DNA of 64,000 bases from positions 186,001-250,000 of the forward strand of contig JABACO010000021.1 in assembly GCA_013339895.1 (NCBI GenBank), read 5' to 3'. The DNA comes from Ephydatia muelleri (Eukaryota; Porifera; Demospongiae; Spongillida; Spongillidae). The number at the start of each line of letters is the position of its first letter. Within the stretch, counting starts at the first letter, position 1. The notes beneath the pieces are model-generated. The model worked only from the letters and a program-made list of their open reading frames with translations. It searched no databases and had not been told where the DNA came from. Made by a program: the position numbers and the translations under genes. Shown here piece after piece: positions 47,166-58,800 of this stretch.

Positions 47166-47689
47166 AGGCGCAGGACTACAGCAGGCGATGTTAAAAAGGT
47201 CGCCTGATGATGTCACATACAGCGGAAGGTGGGCACCACTGTTAATTGCATTGTTTATAAAATTATTATTTTTAAATCCGCGTTTGCTTTCGTATCGAAT
47301 TTTTAGTGCCCTAATCTTCAGACTGTTTCTGTACGACTTACTCCCCTCGTGCATGGCCGAAGTCGCATAAATTCTATATGATGAGTTACACAAGAAAGGC
47401 GACCGTTTAGTCAATCAAAATTACAGCGCCCTTAAAATTCCAAGTGGAGTGGACCAGCAGCTGTTATGTCACGTGAGATGTTTCACGCGGCCTACAATTG
47501 TTCGCATGCGTAACTTTCACATCTGTGTGTATTCATTTTTGAAATAAAAATAATTAGGGTCACTATTGCAAAATGAGCGAATGCAAATAACAACTGAACA
47601 CTACTGCTGAAACCTATAACGCAATACGATATTGTTAATGATTTACATTATGAAGCAATACGCATGCGTGAGCACACCTCGTCACATAT

Positions 47690-48849
47690 ATGGCTCCCGT
47701 TACAAAGCCACCACCTCTGAGCGTCCAAACTGTTGTAGACCACGTGATCAAATATTTCCCGTTCAGAAGAGTGGAAGAAGATTCTGTTAGAGAATTGGTC
47801 AGTTACGATGATCGCAATTATAGCTTCCGCGGCATATTGGAGGGAACAGCGACGGTACAATCCTTCGTTTTCAAAGTCAACCACGCTGAGATGCCGTCAG
47901 ATCTGGTTGAGGGTTTGAACGCTATCATGAATCACGTGCACAGCAGTGGAATATCTTGTCCCGTTCCACTATGCAGCAGGCAAGGAAGCCAGACTGTTGC
48001 ACTGCCGCACACTGAGCTTCTGACTTGGCCATCGAATGTCAACCAAAGCGAGAACATGTTCTGCGCGCGAGTGCTAACCTACATCACCGGAACCTGCGCG
48101 GTAGTGGTGAAGATGACTCCAAAGTTGCTGTACGACATCGGAGCCTTTGTTGGCAAGTTGGATTACGTGCTTGCGGTAAGTTGTAGTCACCAAGGCAACA
48201 TTGCAAGTTGATACTCGCATGTGTGTCTTATCAACGTTCTACTTAGGATTTCACCCATCCAGTCACTGATGGTCGTGTGTATGAGTGGGACATCAAACAC
48301 TTCATGTGTGTTAGGGAAAGTCTTGTCTTGTTGGAGGACATGACCAAGAGACATTTAGCAGAGTCTGTATGCACTCAAGTGGAACTCAACCTGGTCCCCA
48401 GACTCAAATCTCTGAGGCACAGTACCATTCATGGGGACTGCAACGAACAGAACCTCCTGGTGGATCCCAGCACCAGCGTGGTCTGTGGCATTGTGGACTT
48501 TGGAGATTGCTTGCGGACATGTCGTGTGTTTGAGCTGGCCATCTTAACAGCCTATTGCATGCTCCTGGTGACCTCTGACCCCATTGGGATGGTTGCCCCA
48601 GTGATAGCGGGCTACCTTGATGCCTACCCTTTGGATCCGGAGGAGTTGGATGTGCTCTACTATGCTGTGCTTGCTCGCCTCTGCAAGTCTGTGGTGACTG
48701 GCTACCTCACTTACCTCCGGGATCCATCCAATAGCTATGTGCTCACCACGCAGGTGGCAGGGTGGGAAACCATTGGAACACTGCTCAGGGTGCCAAAATG
48801 TGAGGTGGACAAGGTGTGGTTTGATGATGTAACAGTGTGTGCACCATGA
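47690..48849 (+). CDS. HYKK: Hydroxylysine kinase-like protein (APH family), copy 1
   Basis: HYKK phosphorylates 5-hydroxylysine with GTP; the family has the aminoglycoside-phosphotransferase kinase fold. Two exons, 47690-48175 and 48247-48849 (TGA), give 362 aa (human about 373). SYDDRNYSF in the nucleotide-binding lobe, FVFKVNH with the ATP-lobe Lys, Brenner-type HGDCNEQNLLV and DFGDC (metal-binding Asp) are all present, so it should be active as a kinase. A paralogue lies 215 bp downstream in opposite orientation. Its own substrate could have drifted; only the family is certain. Confidence 0.88.
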
Positions 48850-49064
48850 CTTGTGTAGTGTGAAAACATTGTGCATGTTGGAGATCAGATCACATGAGTG
48901 CAAGTGACTTAGTGTGTAAGAAAGAAGAGCAGCTTTGTATTACGACTTAAATATAGATCACCTAATGCTCAGTGGTCAGGTTGTCATGTCACTAGCGATA
49001 TGCTCTGTAGTGGAATTCATTTCATACTAGTATGCAATTAGGTCACAATGATCTAACCAGTTGC

Positions 49065-50512
49065 TTAATTCTCATGGAAACTGGTATCCAGCGATGCCTT
49101 TCTCCAAATAATGTCCACCTCCTCCTTGGGAATACTAAGGAGCTCCTCTGCAAGTTCCCAGAAGCCATCTACACCACTAAGGAGATAGGTGTTTGACGGG
49201 TCTCGCTGGTAGTAGGTGTGGCACAGTGTGGCAGAGATGCACAGTCTGGTGAGGACCACGTGGTACAGACAGCCAAGCTCAGTTGCGTTTAGTGGGAATG
49301 TGTGCTGGTAGCCTGCAACAAGAGGGCACACCCATCGTACAGGGTCCTTCTTCTTTGGCATCAGTTCAGCCATCAATGTGCCCAACTCGTACACATAGTA
49401 GGAATAGAAGCAGTCTGCAAAATCGAGGACTCCAGATAGCTCATATGACCCAGCTGCTGTCATCTGAGCCAGGATGTTAAGGTCATGAAGGTCACCGTGG
49501 ATCACACCATACGTCAGCTGAGGAAGGTGTGGCATCACGTGATCCTCAAACATGTTCAGGATCTTCTCTGCAATTCCACGATGCTTCAGATCTCCAATGG
49601 TAGGAAGAACAGCCCTGAGATCTAGTGATTGTTCCAGGTCAAACTCTCGACCATCTCTTTGTAGTGCTCGATTCTGGAAGCTCTGTTATGGTACATCAAG
49701 ATGAGATGCTGCTTGAAATGGTTGTATGCACGTGGTTGCCATTTGCAATGAACTAGAGTTTATAAATGTTCACACCTATGTACAAATTTAGTTTAAAGTC
49801 CCACCCACCCATAACTTCTAAACAGAAGACCTGCGGTACCCAGCCTGTTGTTTCAAATCAAGCAGTGACCAATGAAAATTGTACACAGGCTGGCCCGCAT
49901 GTTGCACACAGCTATTTTCTCCATCTCAAGTTAGGTTGGTTTAGTATAAAAATTGACGCACAAACCAAGCAAACAGATGTATGCATAGTGTCAACTAAAT
50001 AATCAAACAGCAGGAAGAGTATATCACGTGCTTACCTGAAGGGCCACATCCAACTTTCCTGCTATCTCACCCACGCTATAAAGAAGCCGAGGATCAAGAT
50101 CGATTTCTGCTAACGGCACACCCGGAAGGTAGCGAAACACACGAATAATATGGTCACTGCCTGCAGCTGCCCGCCCCAGCTGCCCCTCGTTCACCAAGAC
50201 TAGATCGTCCCCGGAGGTGGACGGCACAGGTAGTGAACAGGGAATCCCCTTTTCAGCCACGTAGCGCATCGCAGCATGCGTTGCCCTGACAACATCTTGG
50301 TTCTTGGTGTAGTGGATGTTGGAGATTTTGAACACGTACTTCTCACGTGCGGGAGGGTCGCCTGTCACCACGGCAAACAGGTAGTTTTTATCCTCGTAAC
50401 TAGGTAGCTGCGATATTGACGTTACGTCCACTTCCCTCATAGAGAAGTAGTTCTCTATAATCCGTACAATGTACTGTGGTTCTACATTGGGGGGTCTGGG
50501 GCGTTCTTCCAT
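49065..50512 (-). CDS. HYKK: Hydroxylysine kinase-like protein (APH family), copy 2
   Basis: Two exons, 50512-50036 (ATG, MEERPRPP) and 49682-49065 (TAA), encode 364 aa. The intron position (after the KLDVAL segment) is the same as in copy 1, showing common descent. Motifs are SYEDKNYLF, YVFKISN, the HGDLHDLNIL catalytic loop and DFADC. The start at 50512 is chosen because it is the first in-frame ATG. The two copies are tail-to-tail and clearly diverged along their length, unlike the RagA pair, so the duplication (inverted) is old or under little conversion. Confidence 0.87.
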
Positions 50513-51024
50513 TGCCACATTGACGTTTTAACTCTCTCGCGGGCAAAGCCAATTATTGCGGTATAGTGTGGAATAAGCTACAAGAAAACGTTTTTTGACA
50601 AGCAAAAAACTTTTCCTCTGAGCATTGTGTTGACTACAAAAACGTTAACGATTTAGAAAAACGAAGTGGCTTTTGTACAGCAGTTGCGGCGCTGCTGCCA
50701 CGGAAGAGTTAATAGTAATAGTACTAGTACTGTTGTTGTATAAATTGTCATTTGCGGTATGAATCGGCGCCTGCTCTTCCCAGGCTTCCACAAGTATTGA
50801 TGTGCACATTCTCAATCTGCTGCATATGAAAAAAATCATAATAATTCAAAGGGATATGTCTACAGTCTAATGTATACCGTATACATACGTGTTAACTGAT
50901 GTTCCCAAAGAGATGTTAGAATGCGAAGTTGTATAAACTTGCAGCAGTACTTGTCTCTCCCACGCTGTATGTTATTCTGCTGCACACGCAATAAACATAG
51001 TCTTGTGTATTACGGATTGTCATA

Positions 51025-52737
51025 ATGGATCGCGCCTTGATGAGTTACTCTTTGTGTGTCGTGTCCCTATTCAGTAAGTTGGAAGATTGCACAAGGAAAC
51101 TTGCAATGCCACGAATTGGGTTCGTTCCACTGAGCTAGGGTGTGCTTAACTGCCTATGTACGCCGACTCCGACCAGGGCAGCTATATACAGCCATGCACG
51201 CATAATTATCAATGTTGATAATAAAAAACACGTTAGATACGGCGGTAGCAATTTTATTAAGATAAATAACACCACACTCGGTCTAGTGGTACTTGGTGAT
51301 TCTGTTTTAATCAGTAATTAGCTATCGATGTATGAACATGCTGAATTGACCAAGTCAGAGATAATTATTATTCCCCGTTATAATGCCTAAGGTGCCAGTC
51401 ATCCCGCAGTTAGCATGAGGCAAAGAACAGAACGTCTGCACACCACGATGAAAGAGGCGCTCGCCAATAATACAACTACGCCTTCAGACGGCGGTAAGAC
51501 AATCCCCCCCCCCCCCCCCCCCCCCCCCAAACAATACATACATTTCCAAAAAAGAATCATCAGTACAGTTATGATCTTACAAAAACGTATGCAGATGTGC
51601 AATACTGAAATACTGACCAGCTGCATGCTTGACTAGCGCTGTCTAAACATACAATTCACTCCAGGCCTGCATGAACACAATACATTCCGCGTGATGCATG
51701 TTCCTACAGCAATGCCTATCAGTTGACTCTAATTCCCAGTGATGCATGTTCCTACAGCAATGCCTATCAGTTGACTCTAATTCCCAGTGATGCATGTTCC
51801 TACAGCAATGCCTATCAGTTGACTCTAATTCCCAGTGATGCATGTTCCTACAGCAATGCCTATCAGTTGACTCTAATTCCCAGTGATGCATGTTCCTACA
51901 GCAATGCCTATCAGTTGACTCTAATTCCCAGTTCCTACAGCAATGTCTATCAGTTGACTCTAATTCCCAGTGATGCATGTTCCTACAGCAATGCCTATCA
52001 GTTGACTCTAATTCCCAGTGATGCATGTTCCTACAGCAATGCCTATCAGTTGACTCTAATTCCCAGTGATGCATGTTCCTACAGCAATGCCTATCAGTTG
52101 ACTCTAATTCCCAGTGATGCATGTTCCTACAGCAATGCCTATCAGTTGACTCTAATTCCCAGTGATGCATGTTCCTACAGCAATGAATAATGAATATTCT
52201 GATTGTAAATGCACACAAAGAATCTGTTTATACATAATTGCTAACAAAGAATGCATGCAAGCATGTATTTTAGCTAGTATTAGTTGTTCAATCTCATCTC
52301 ATTCTCTAGAAACAACTACAGGAATTGCTGTTGGAATTGTGTTTGGAATTATAGTATTTGTCTTAGCAATTCTGGCTGTGTGTTGTTCTGTGCTTTGCCT
52401 TCTGCGCAAACGCAAGAAATGTTCACCACTTGTGATAGCAATACCATCAGACTCTGAAGGTGCACGGTCACCATCAAACACCCCAATTGCAGACTTGTCT
52501 CTTCCACAAGATGTGGTACATGAAGTCCAAACTTTTCCAGCACTAGGTGCCACAATCCACAGTTCCATGGGAAGAGGCCCAGTCACTGCAATGGATGATC
52601 ATTTGGCATCTGTAAATGAGGACAATTCCACAACCATGACATCTTCTACTGCTGAGCTGTTCCCCACACCTCTTTCACTGGTTCACACCTTGCCTCATCT
52701 GGTCATCCAAGTGAAGCCAAAGTCCACACAATTGTAA
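51025..52737 (+). CDS. Small single-pass membrane protein, unrecognised
   Basis: Three exons, 51025-51073, 51410-51493 and 52310-52737 (TAA), in compatible phase 1, give 186 aa. MDRALMSYSLCVVSLF resembles a signal peptide or anchor. A short region with NNTT follows, then one strong transmembrane helix (GIAVGIVFGIIVFVLAILAV), a Cys-rich juxtamembrane stretch, RKRKK as stop-transfer, and a Ser/Pro-rich cytoplasmic tail of about 110 aa ending KPKSTQL. No family is recognised. It is head-to-head with HYKK copy 2 (512 bp apart). Exon 2 is short, so the model rests on splice phase and could be incomplete. Intron 2 carries a 25-bp C run and a 48-bp minisatellite. Confidence 0.6.
51504..51528 (+). 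repeat. Poly(C) run
   Basis: 25 consecutive C starting 11 bp after the donor of exon 51410-51493. Confidence 0.95.
51685..52184 (+). repeat. 48-bp minisatellite with an acceptor-like motif per unit
   Basis: About ten copies of a unit containing TTCCTACAGCAATGCCTATC and TGACTCTAATTCCC, one copy shortened. It is intronic (intron 2 of the small membrane protein). Each unit carries a TTCCTACAG that resembles a 3' splice site. Confidence 0.93.
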
Positions 52738-52829
52738 ATGCATGGCTGTGAACTTGAAAAGCTTAGGGTCCGGTGGTACAGTATTATGCATGGTACACAT
52801 ATGATGAAAGGTATGCTTGAGATGTAAAG

Positions 52830-53010
52830 ACGACACGCAAGCACACCTACCCAACATAAACACACACATGAGCAAGCATGCACACATACACACATACGAA
52901 CACATGCACATAGCATTGAGACATTCACACATACAGACACACACACATGGTGGCAGGCCTCATGATGCACACACACACACACACACTAACACACATCATA
53001 CACTCACACA
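52830..53010 (+). repeat. CA-rich degenerate repeat
   Basis: ACACACAT-type tract after the membrane protein gene. In the rest of 52,738-54,491 I see only the (CA)n listed next and no credible gene. Confidence 0.75.
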
Positions 53011-53926
53011 TGCTCCAATTATAGACACTTCAATACTTTTTCAAATTGGTATTTACTTTAGCAAATTTAGTATCTAGAGAGAGCAAAATTTTTCTTATAC
53101 AAGATGACATAATTTTTCGTTGAAAATATCAGGGGTTGTAAGGTCTTAAACACCAATCTTAGATAATGATGGCATCTTCTGAGATGATGGTCTCCCAATC
53201 GAAGAGACTTCTCAGCGAACATGTTGTGTGCTGGTGCAGACAATGTTTAAAGTGCAGTTGATGATGTTATGTTAGCAAGGCTACTCTCTCATTTGCTTTT
53301 TAACCACTTTTATAGTGCAGCAACAAAATTCCACCAAGGCATTCTTTATATGATACACTGAGTACAGTACCATCTGATGTATTATCAAGAGGCATACCAA
53401 ATGCATTAGTTTTTGACTCCAATATTTGCATCGGAGCTCCTTGAATATGCGGAGATTTTGTAAACAAGTCTGAACATCTATCAAGATTTGACATGCAATG
53501 TTGGATTACAATACAGCTGTTGCATCCACAAACCAGTCACTAATTTAGCTATAAGACCTTTGTAAGAAGATAGTCATTTTTTTAATACAATCTGACCATA
53601 AAGTAGTTATGTTTTGGTGAACTGTATCCAAATACAGAGAGAGCTTCTTTCTTAAATGGTACAACACACCTGCTGAATGAAATATTATGTGAACATAGTG
53701 CCATGTCAAATGACTTCCCACCTCAAATTGTTTGTGCTTTAAAGCGAATGTAGAAAAGAAAAAGGCCTCTGTACACGAAAGACCACACAGATATTGAACC
53801 ATTGAAGCCAGGTGGATCACCCTTGCTTTGCTTGTATTGCATTTATTAACTGCACAAATACAGTTATAGGACAGCAATGTATCATTATCATATGCCGCAT
53901 AGTGGGTTACTGCTTTGCCTGGCCAC

Positions 53927-53928
<2 letters not shown>

Positions 53929-54015
<87 letters not shown>
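53929..54015 (+). repeat. (CA)n microsatellite
   Basis: About 42 CA units followed by CGCACG and (ACTC)n. Confidence 0.95.
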
Positions 54016-54017
<2 letters not shown>

Positions 54018-54491
54018 GCACGCACACACACACATCACACTCACTCACTCACTCACTCGGCTTTGGGAACATGCCAGCCAGGGGGAGGGGGGATATTTAG
54101 TATAAAGCTCGCAGAGCAAACACCACACCTCTTTGATCCTGCCTTTTAATGCCAAAACAGAATGCACCAATAAGTCCAAGTATCTATTTTGTCTTCTTGT
54201 GTCCTCCGGTCACTAGGATTTCAGTAAAATTGTCGGTCACAATTTTTATAAGGTCACTAATTTACGTACAATATTACTACAAACACACTTACGTGCCACA
54301 CGCATCGTAGTCCCTTCTACAGGCGTATCACGTTGCCTCCGTAGTACGGCAAGCAGGTGATCTAAAGGCCGAGAACTGAACGGAGGGCTGGGAACTAGGG
54401 CGGTTTCGTTGCGCGTGCGCAGGGTCATTCATTATGTTAGTTCATTACCGTAAAATAGCAGTGCTCGAAGTTGAGTTTTTATCGGAGCAAG

Positions 54492-55772
54492 ATGTTAATC
54501 GCAACTGCACAAGATAGGTAGGTAATCAAGGGGGAAAATGCAATGTGTACGGCTCAGTGTATAACATTTACTTCATGGCAGGACGATACAGCTTTTGATT
54601 GCGGCTATTTGTGCAATGACGCTCCAACAGTGCTGCGGTAAGACAATGGACTGCTCCGATGTGGGAGTTATAATGATGTACCAACGATTACTCGCCGATT
54701 TGCCACATTTGCGTGTAAACGTCGGCATCAAACGCTGTGGCCTTTTCGCTTTGGGGCCGGGAAGTGGGGGTGGGTGCAATCTATCTTCTACCTCCTCTGT
54801 GTAGGCGTATTGCATGGGGTCTACTTCTTGTACGTGTAAACCTGTATCAGTTTTTCTTATAAGTCCCTTGTGCATATGTATACGTGTTTGTATGCATGTA
54901 TGAATGCGTGTGCATTTATATGCACATATTATGTGTGTGTTGCGTGTCATGTGTGGTTGTGTCTAAAGTCATTGCGCATGTGCACGCATTATTCGCTGTG
55001 TGTTATGTCGTCCATGCAGACAAGCAGGCAGCATTTTAAATGTTAAACCGGTAGGACTGTGCCCAAAGTCTTCTTGTACAGCGGATTAGTTCTCACTTGG
55101 AGTTAATTAACACGTTTGCCTCTCCTACCTGCATGCAGTAGCTTACTTCATTACCACCCCAACAAGTACAACGGTGTGCGCAGGAACAACGGCTACCTTC
55201 TACTGTGGCTCACAGACAGGCACTGTCGTCTTTCTTGTTAATGGAAGTCTAAACTTTGGGAACAAGGGCATCAATGCAACCATTACCCAGGGTGGTGACC
55301 AATTCAGTGGAGTTCTAAAAGCTCCTGGTACATGGGAAAATGACAACTTGACGATAGCATGCATTGAATATACGCAGAGTGGAGTACCAACCCGGAGCAA
55401 TGCATCAGTGCTCAGGATTCAAGGTGAGCATACATTTGACCTAGACACATTTCCAAACCTCTGTAAGATGCCACTGTTGGTGTTGGTGAATGGTGTGTGC
55501 TTTGCAATTTGGAGTTGGCCCAACTGTTACAATTGAAGGCTAATGCTAAAAAGAGTACAAATATGCATTAAATTACAAATACCGAGAGCACCAAAAACCC
55601 CTTTGAGTAGGCATGTCTTCTAAATTTCTCCCTTGCTGACACAAATACATCATCATGACTGTTGGTTTAAAGATATCAGGGTCATTGCGAAAACGATGTT
55701 TTATGACACGATGTGACTACAAGAAAAGTAAACACTTAAGGGTTTGGTGTAGTAGCTTGTGGTGTGTGTGTG

Positions 55773-55839
<67 letters not shown>

Positions 55840-58800
55840 GTGTGTGTGTGTTGTGTGTGTGTGTTGTGTGTGTGTGTGTTGTGTGTGTGGTGGAGTGTGT
55901 GGTGGAGTGTGTGGTGGAGTGTGTGGTGGAGTGTGTGGTGGAGTGTGTGGTGGAGTGTGTGGTGGAGTGTGTGGTGGAGTGTGTGGTGGAGTGTGTGGTG
56001 GCGTGTGTGTGGTGGAGTGTGTGTGGTGGAGTGTGTGTGGTGGAGTGTGTATGTGGTGGGGTCTGTGGGTGTGTGTGTGGACATAGTGGTGCCATGCACA
56101 CCAAAGCATTGCTATCATACAGTTATTAAAATTTGATATGGGAATGGCAGTAAAGATGAGAGGAGGTAAAAGAAAGAATGTGATGTTAAAGGGAAAGATC
56201 AATAGTTCAAGGGAATGGATGGGAAACAAAGGAAATGCGTGTTAAAGGGAGAGAATAAGACACGCTTTAGTTCAAGAACAAATGTGAGTGTGAAAAAGTA
56301 GGATGCGAGGAAGAATGTAGGCACATGCCTAGTAAGGCAGTTAGGGGTGGAACTGGTGTGGGAGGAAACGGGTTGTTGGGTACAAGTCACTGCACCTGTG
56401 ATGCATGGCTATGACCTTCATCATTAGGACCTCCCCCATCAGTCAGCAATATTACTTTTGATGCTGCATCAGCTACACTCAGCTGGACCCCACCTTCCAA
56501 TGCCCTGAACATATCACTACTCTCATATCAGGTGATTGTCAGCAGTAAAACAACAGGACAGACATTAATCAACAACATCACCATGGAAACAAGACTATCA
56601 CTGCCCCTGCCTAAGTCCTGTGGCTCATTGTATTTTATTGAAGTGCATTCTATGTGTGAGACACTGATTGGAGCAAGTGCCCAGCTGACCTATGATCAAA
56701 GTAAGGAAAGGGGCAGAGCCATGGGTGTGGGCAAATTATTAGATAGTATGTAGACAATTACATGGCCACCAAGTAGTAAAGGCAGTCAACTGTGGAAGCA
56801 TATTGCCTAAGTGCACTGTTCTCTTTTATTTGCAGACTTGTCAATTTCAAACCTCATTGCATTGCCAGGAAATGTTAATTCCATCATGCTGTCATGGAAG
56901 CCTCTCATCAGCCCTCCACTCAACTACACCATACTGGTCACAAGAGATGATGGGTATACAGAGGGTATCTTTGTTACCAAGGCAACAGCGCTGACTGTAC
57001 CACTGTCACAGCAGTTGTGTGGATTGTATCACATCTCTGTGGCTACCATGTGTGTCACAAATACGAGCATATCTTCAGGTCCCAAGAGCTCCATTAGCAT
57101 TGCATTAGGTATGGTGGGAGTAGAACTAATGCTGTAATGGAGCTTGTCTGTATGTGGGCCACAACTGTATGTGGACCACAACTGTATGTAGACCACAACT
57201 GTATGTGGTCCACAACTGTATGTGGACCACAACTGTATGTAGACCACAACTGTATGTGGAACACAACTGTATGTAGACCACAACTGTATGTGGAACACAA
57301 CTGCATGTGGACCACAACTGTAAACTGTATGTGGACCACAACTGTATGTGGACCACAACTGTATGTAGACCACAACTGTATGTGGAACACAACTGTATGT
57401 AGACCACAACTGTATGTGGAACACAACTGCATGTGGACCACAACTGTATGTGGACCACAACTGTATGTAGGCCACAACTGTATGTGGACCACAACTGTAT
57501 GTGGACCACAACTGTATGTGGACCACAACTGTATGTGGACCACAACTGTATGTGGACCACAACTGTATGTAGGCCACAACTGTATGTAGACCACAACTGT
57601 ATGTGGACCACAACTGTATGTGGACCACAACTGTATGTAGGCCACAACTGTATGTAGACCACAACTGTATGTGGACCACAACTGTATGTGGACCACAACT
57701 GTATGTGGTCCACAACTGTATGTGGAACATACCTGATGCACGCGGACACATCCTTCTTATAGCTTTGCTATATATGGTCAATCTTTGAGTAGCCCATCAC
57801 TCAATCTTCTTGGTGCATTTGGTGCTGAGCATTTGGCACCACTGATCCATTGCTACCACATCATGTAATTAAGACACATGTCATGTGTAAATGTCTTCAT
57901 AGCTGATCACTCCATCCAATATTTTGTACCAAAAATTATATAGTTTGTTTCAGTGAGATATTATCCCATGGGACAAGTCCCATGTCATGTGACTAACACA
58001 TGTGTCTCATATCACAGGGACTCCACCCCCTGTCCGTGACCTCCAATGCAACGTTGGCAGCATGTCACTGCATGTGATGTGGGAGGTGCCCCTGAACTCC
58101 TCCCATCTAACCTACTATGTGGAAGTCACTGAACAAAAAGGCACGACTGTGTACTCAAATGTCACCACAGAAACAGCTCTGGTCATCGCCTTGGTAACAG
58201 CAGTCAGCCAGCAGTATCGCCTCACAGTCACTCCAATGTGTGGTGCAGTGATGGGTACCTCAGTCTACCTGGATGTCCTCCCAAGTAAGATCATGTTTGT
58301 GTCCATCTCTGTCACGAATTAGTACTTGATGACCAACTTGGTCACCTTATGCCTTAATGGTCACCTTATGCCTTAATGGTCACCTTATGCCTTAATGGTC
58401 ACCTTATGCCTTAATGGTCACCTTATGCCTTAATGGTCACCTTATGCCTTAATGGTCACCTTATGCCTTAATGATCACCTTATGCCTTAATGGTCACCTT
58501 ATGCCTTAATGGTCACCTTATGCCTTTATGGTCACCTTATGCCTTAATGGTCACCTTATGCCTTAATGATAACCTTATGCCTTAATGGTCACCTTATGCC
58601 TTAATGGTCACCTTATGCCTTAATGATCACCTTATGCCTTAATGGTCACCTTATGCCTTAATGGTCACCTTATGCCTTAATGGTCACCTTATGCCTTTAT
58701 GGTCACCTTATGCCTTAATGGTCACCTTATGCCTTAATGATAACCTTATGCCTTAATGGTCACCTTATGCCTTAATGATAATCTTATGCCTTAATGATAA

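Noticed and set aside
57029-57781. Open frames of SCGPHTVVV type and a CRISPR-like look of regular repeats
   Set aside because: A direct 17-bp minisatellite without unique spacers in an animal intron.
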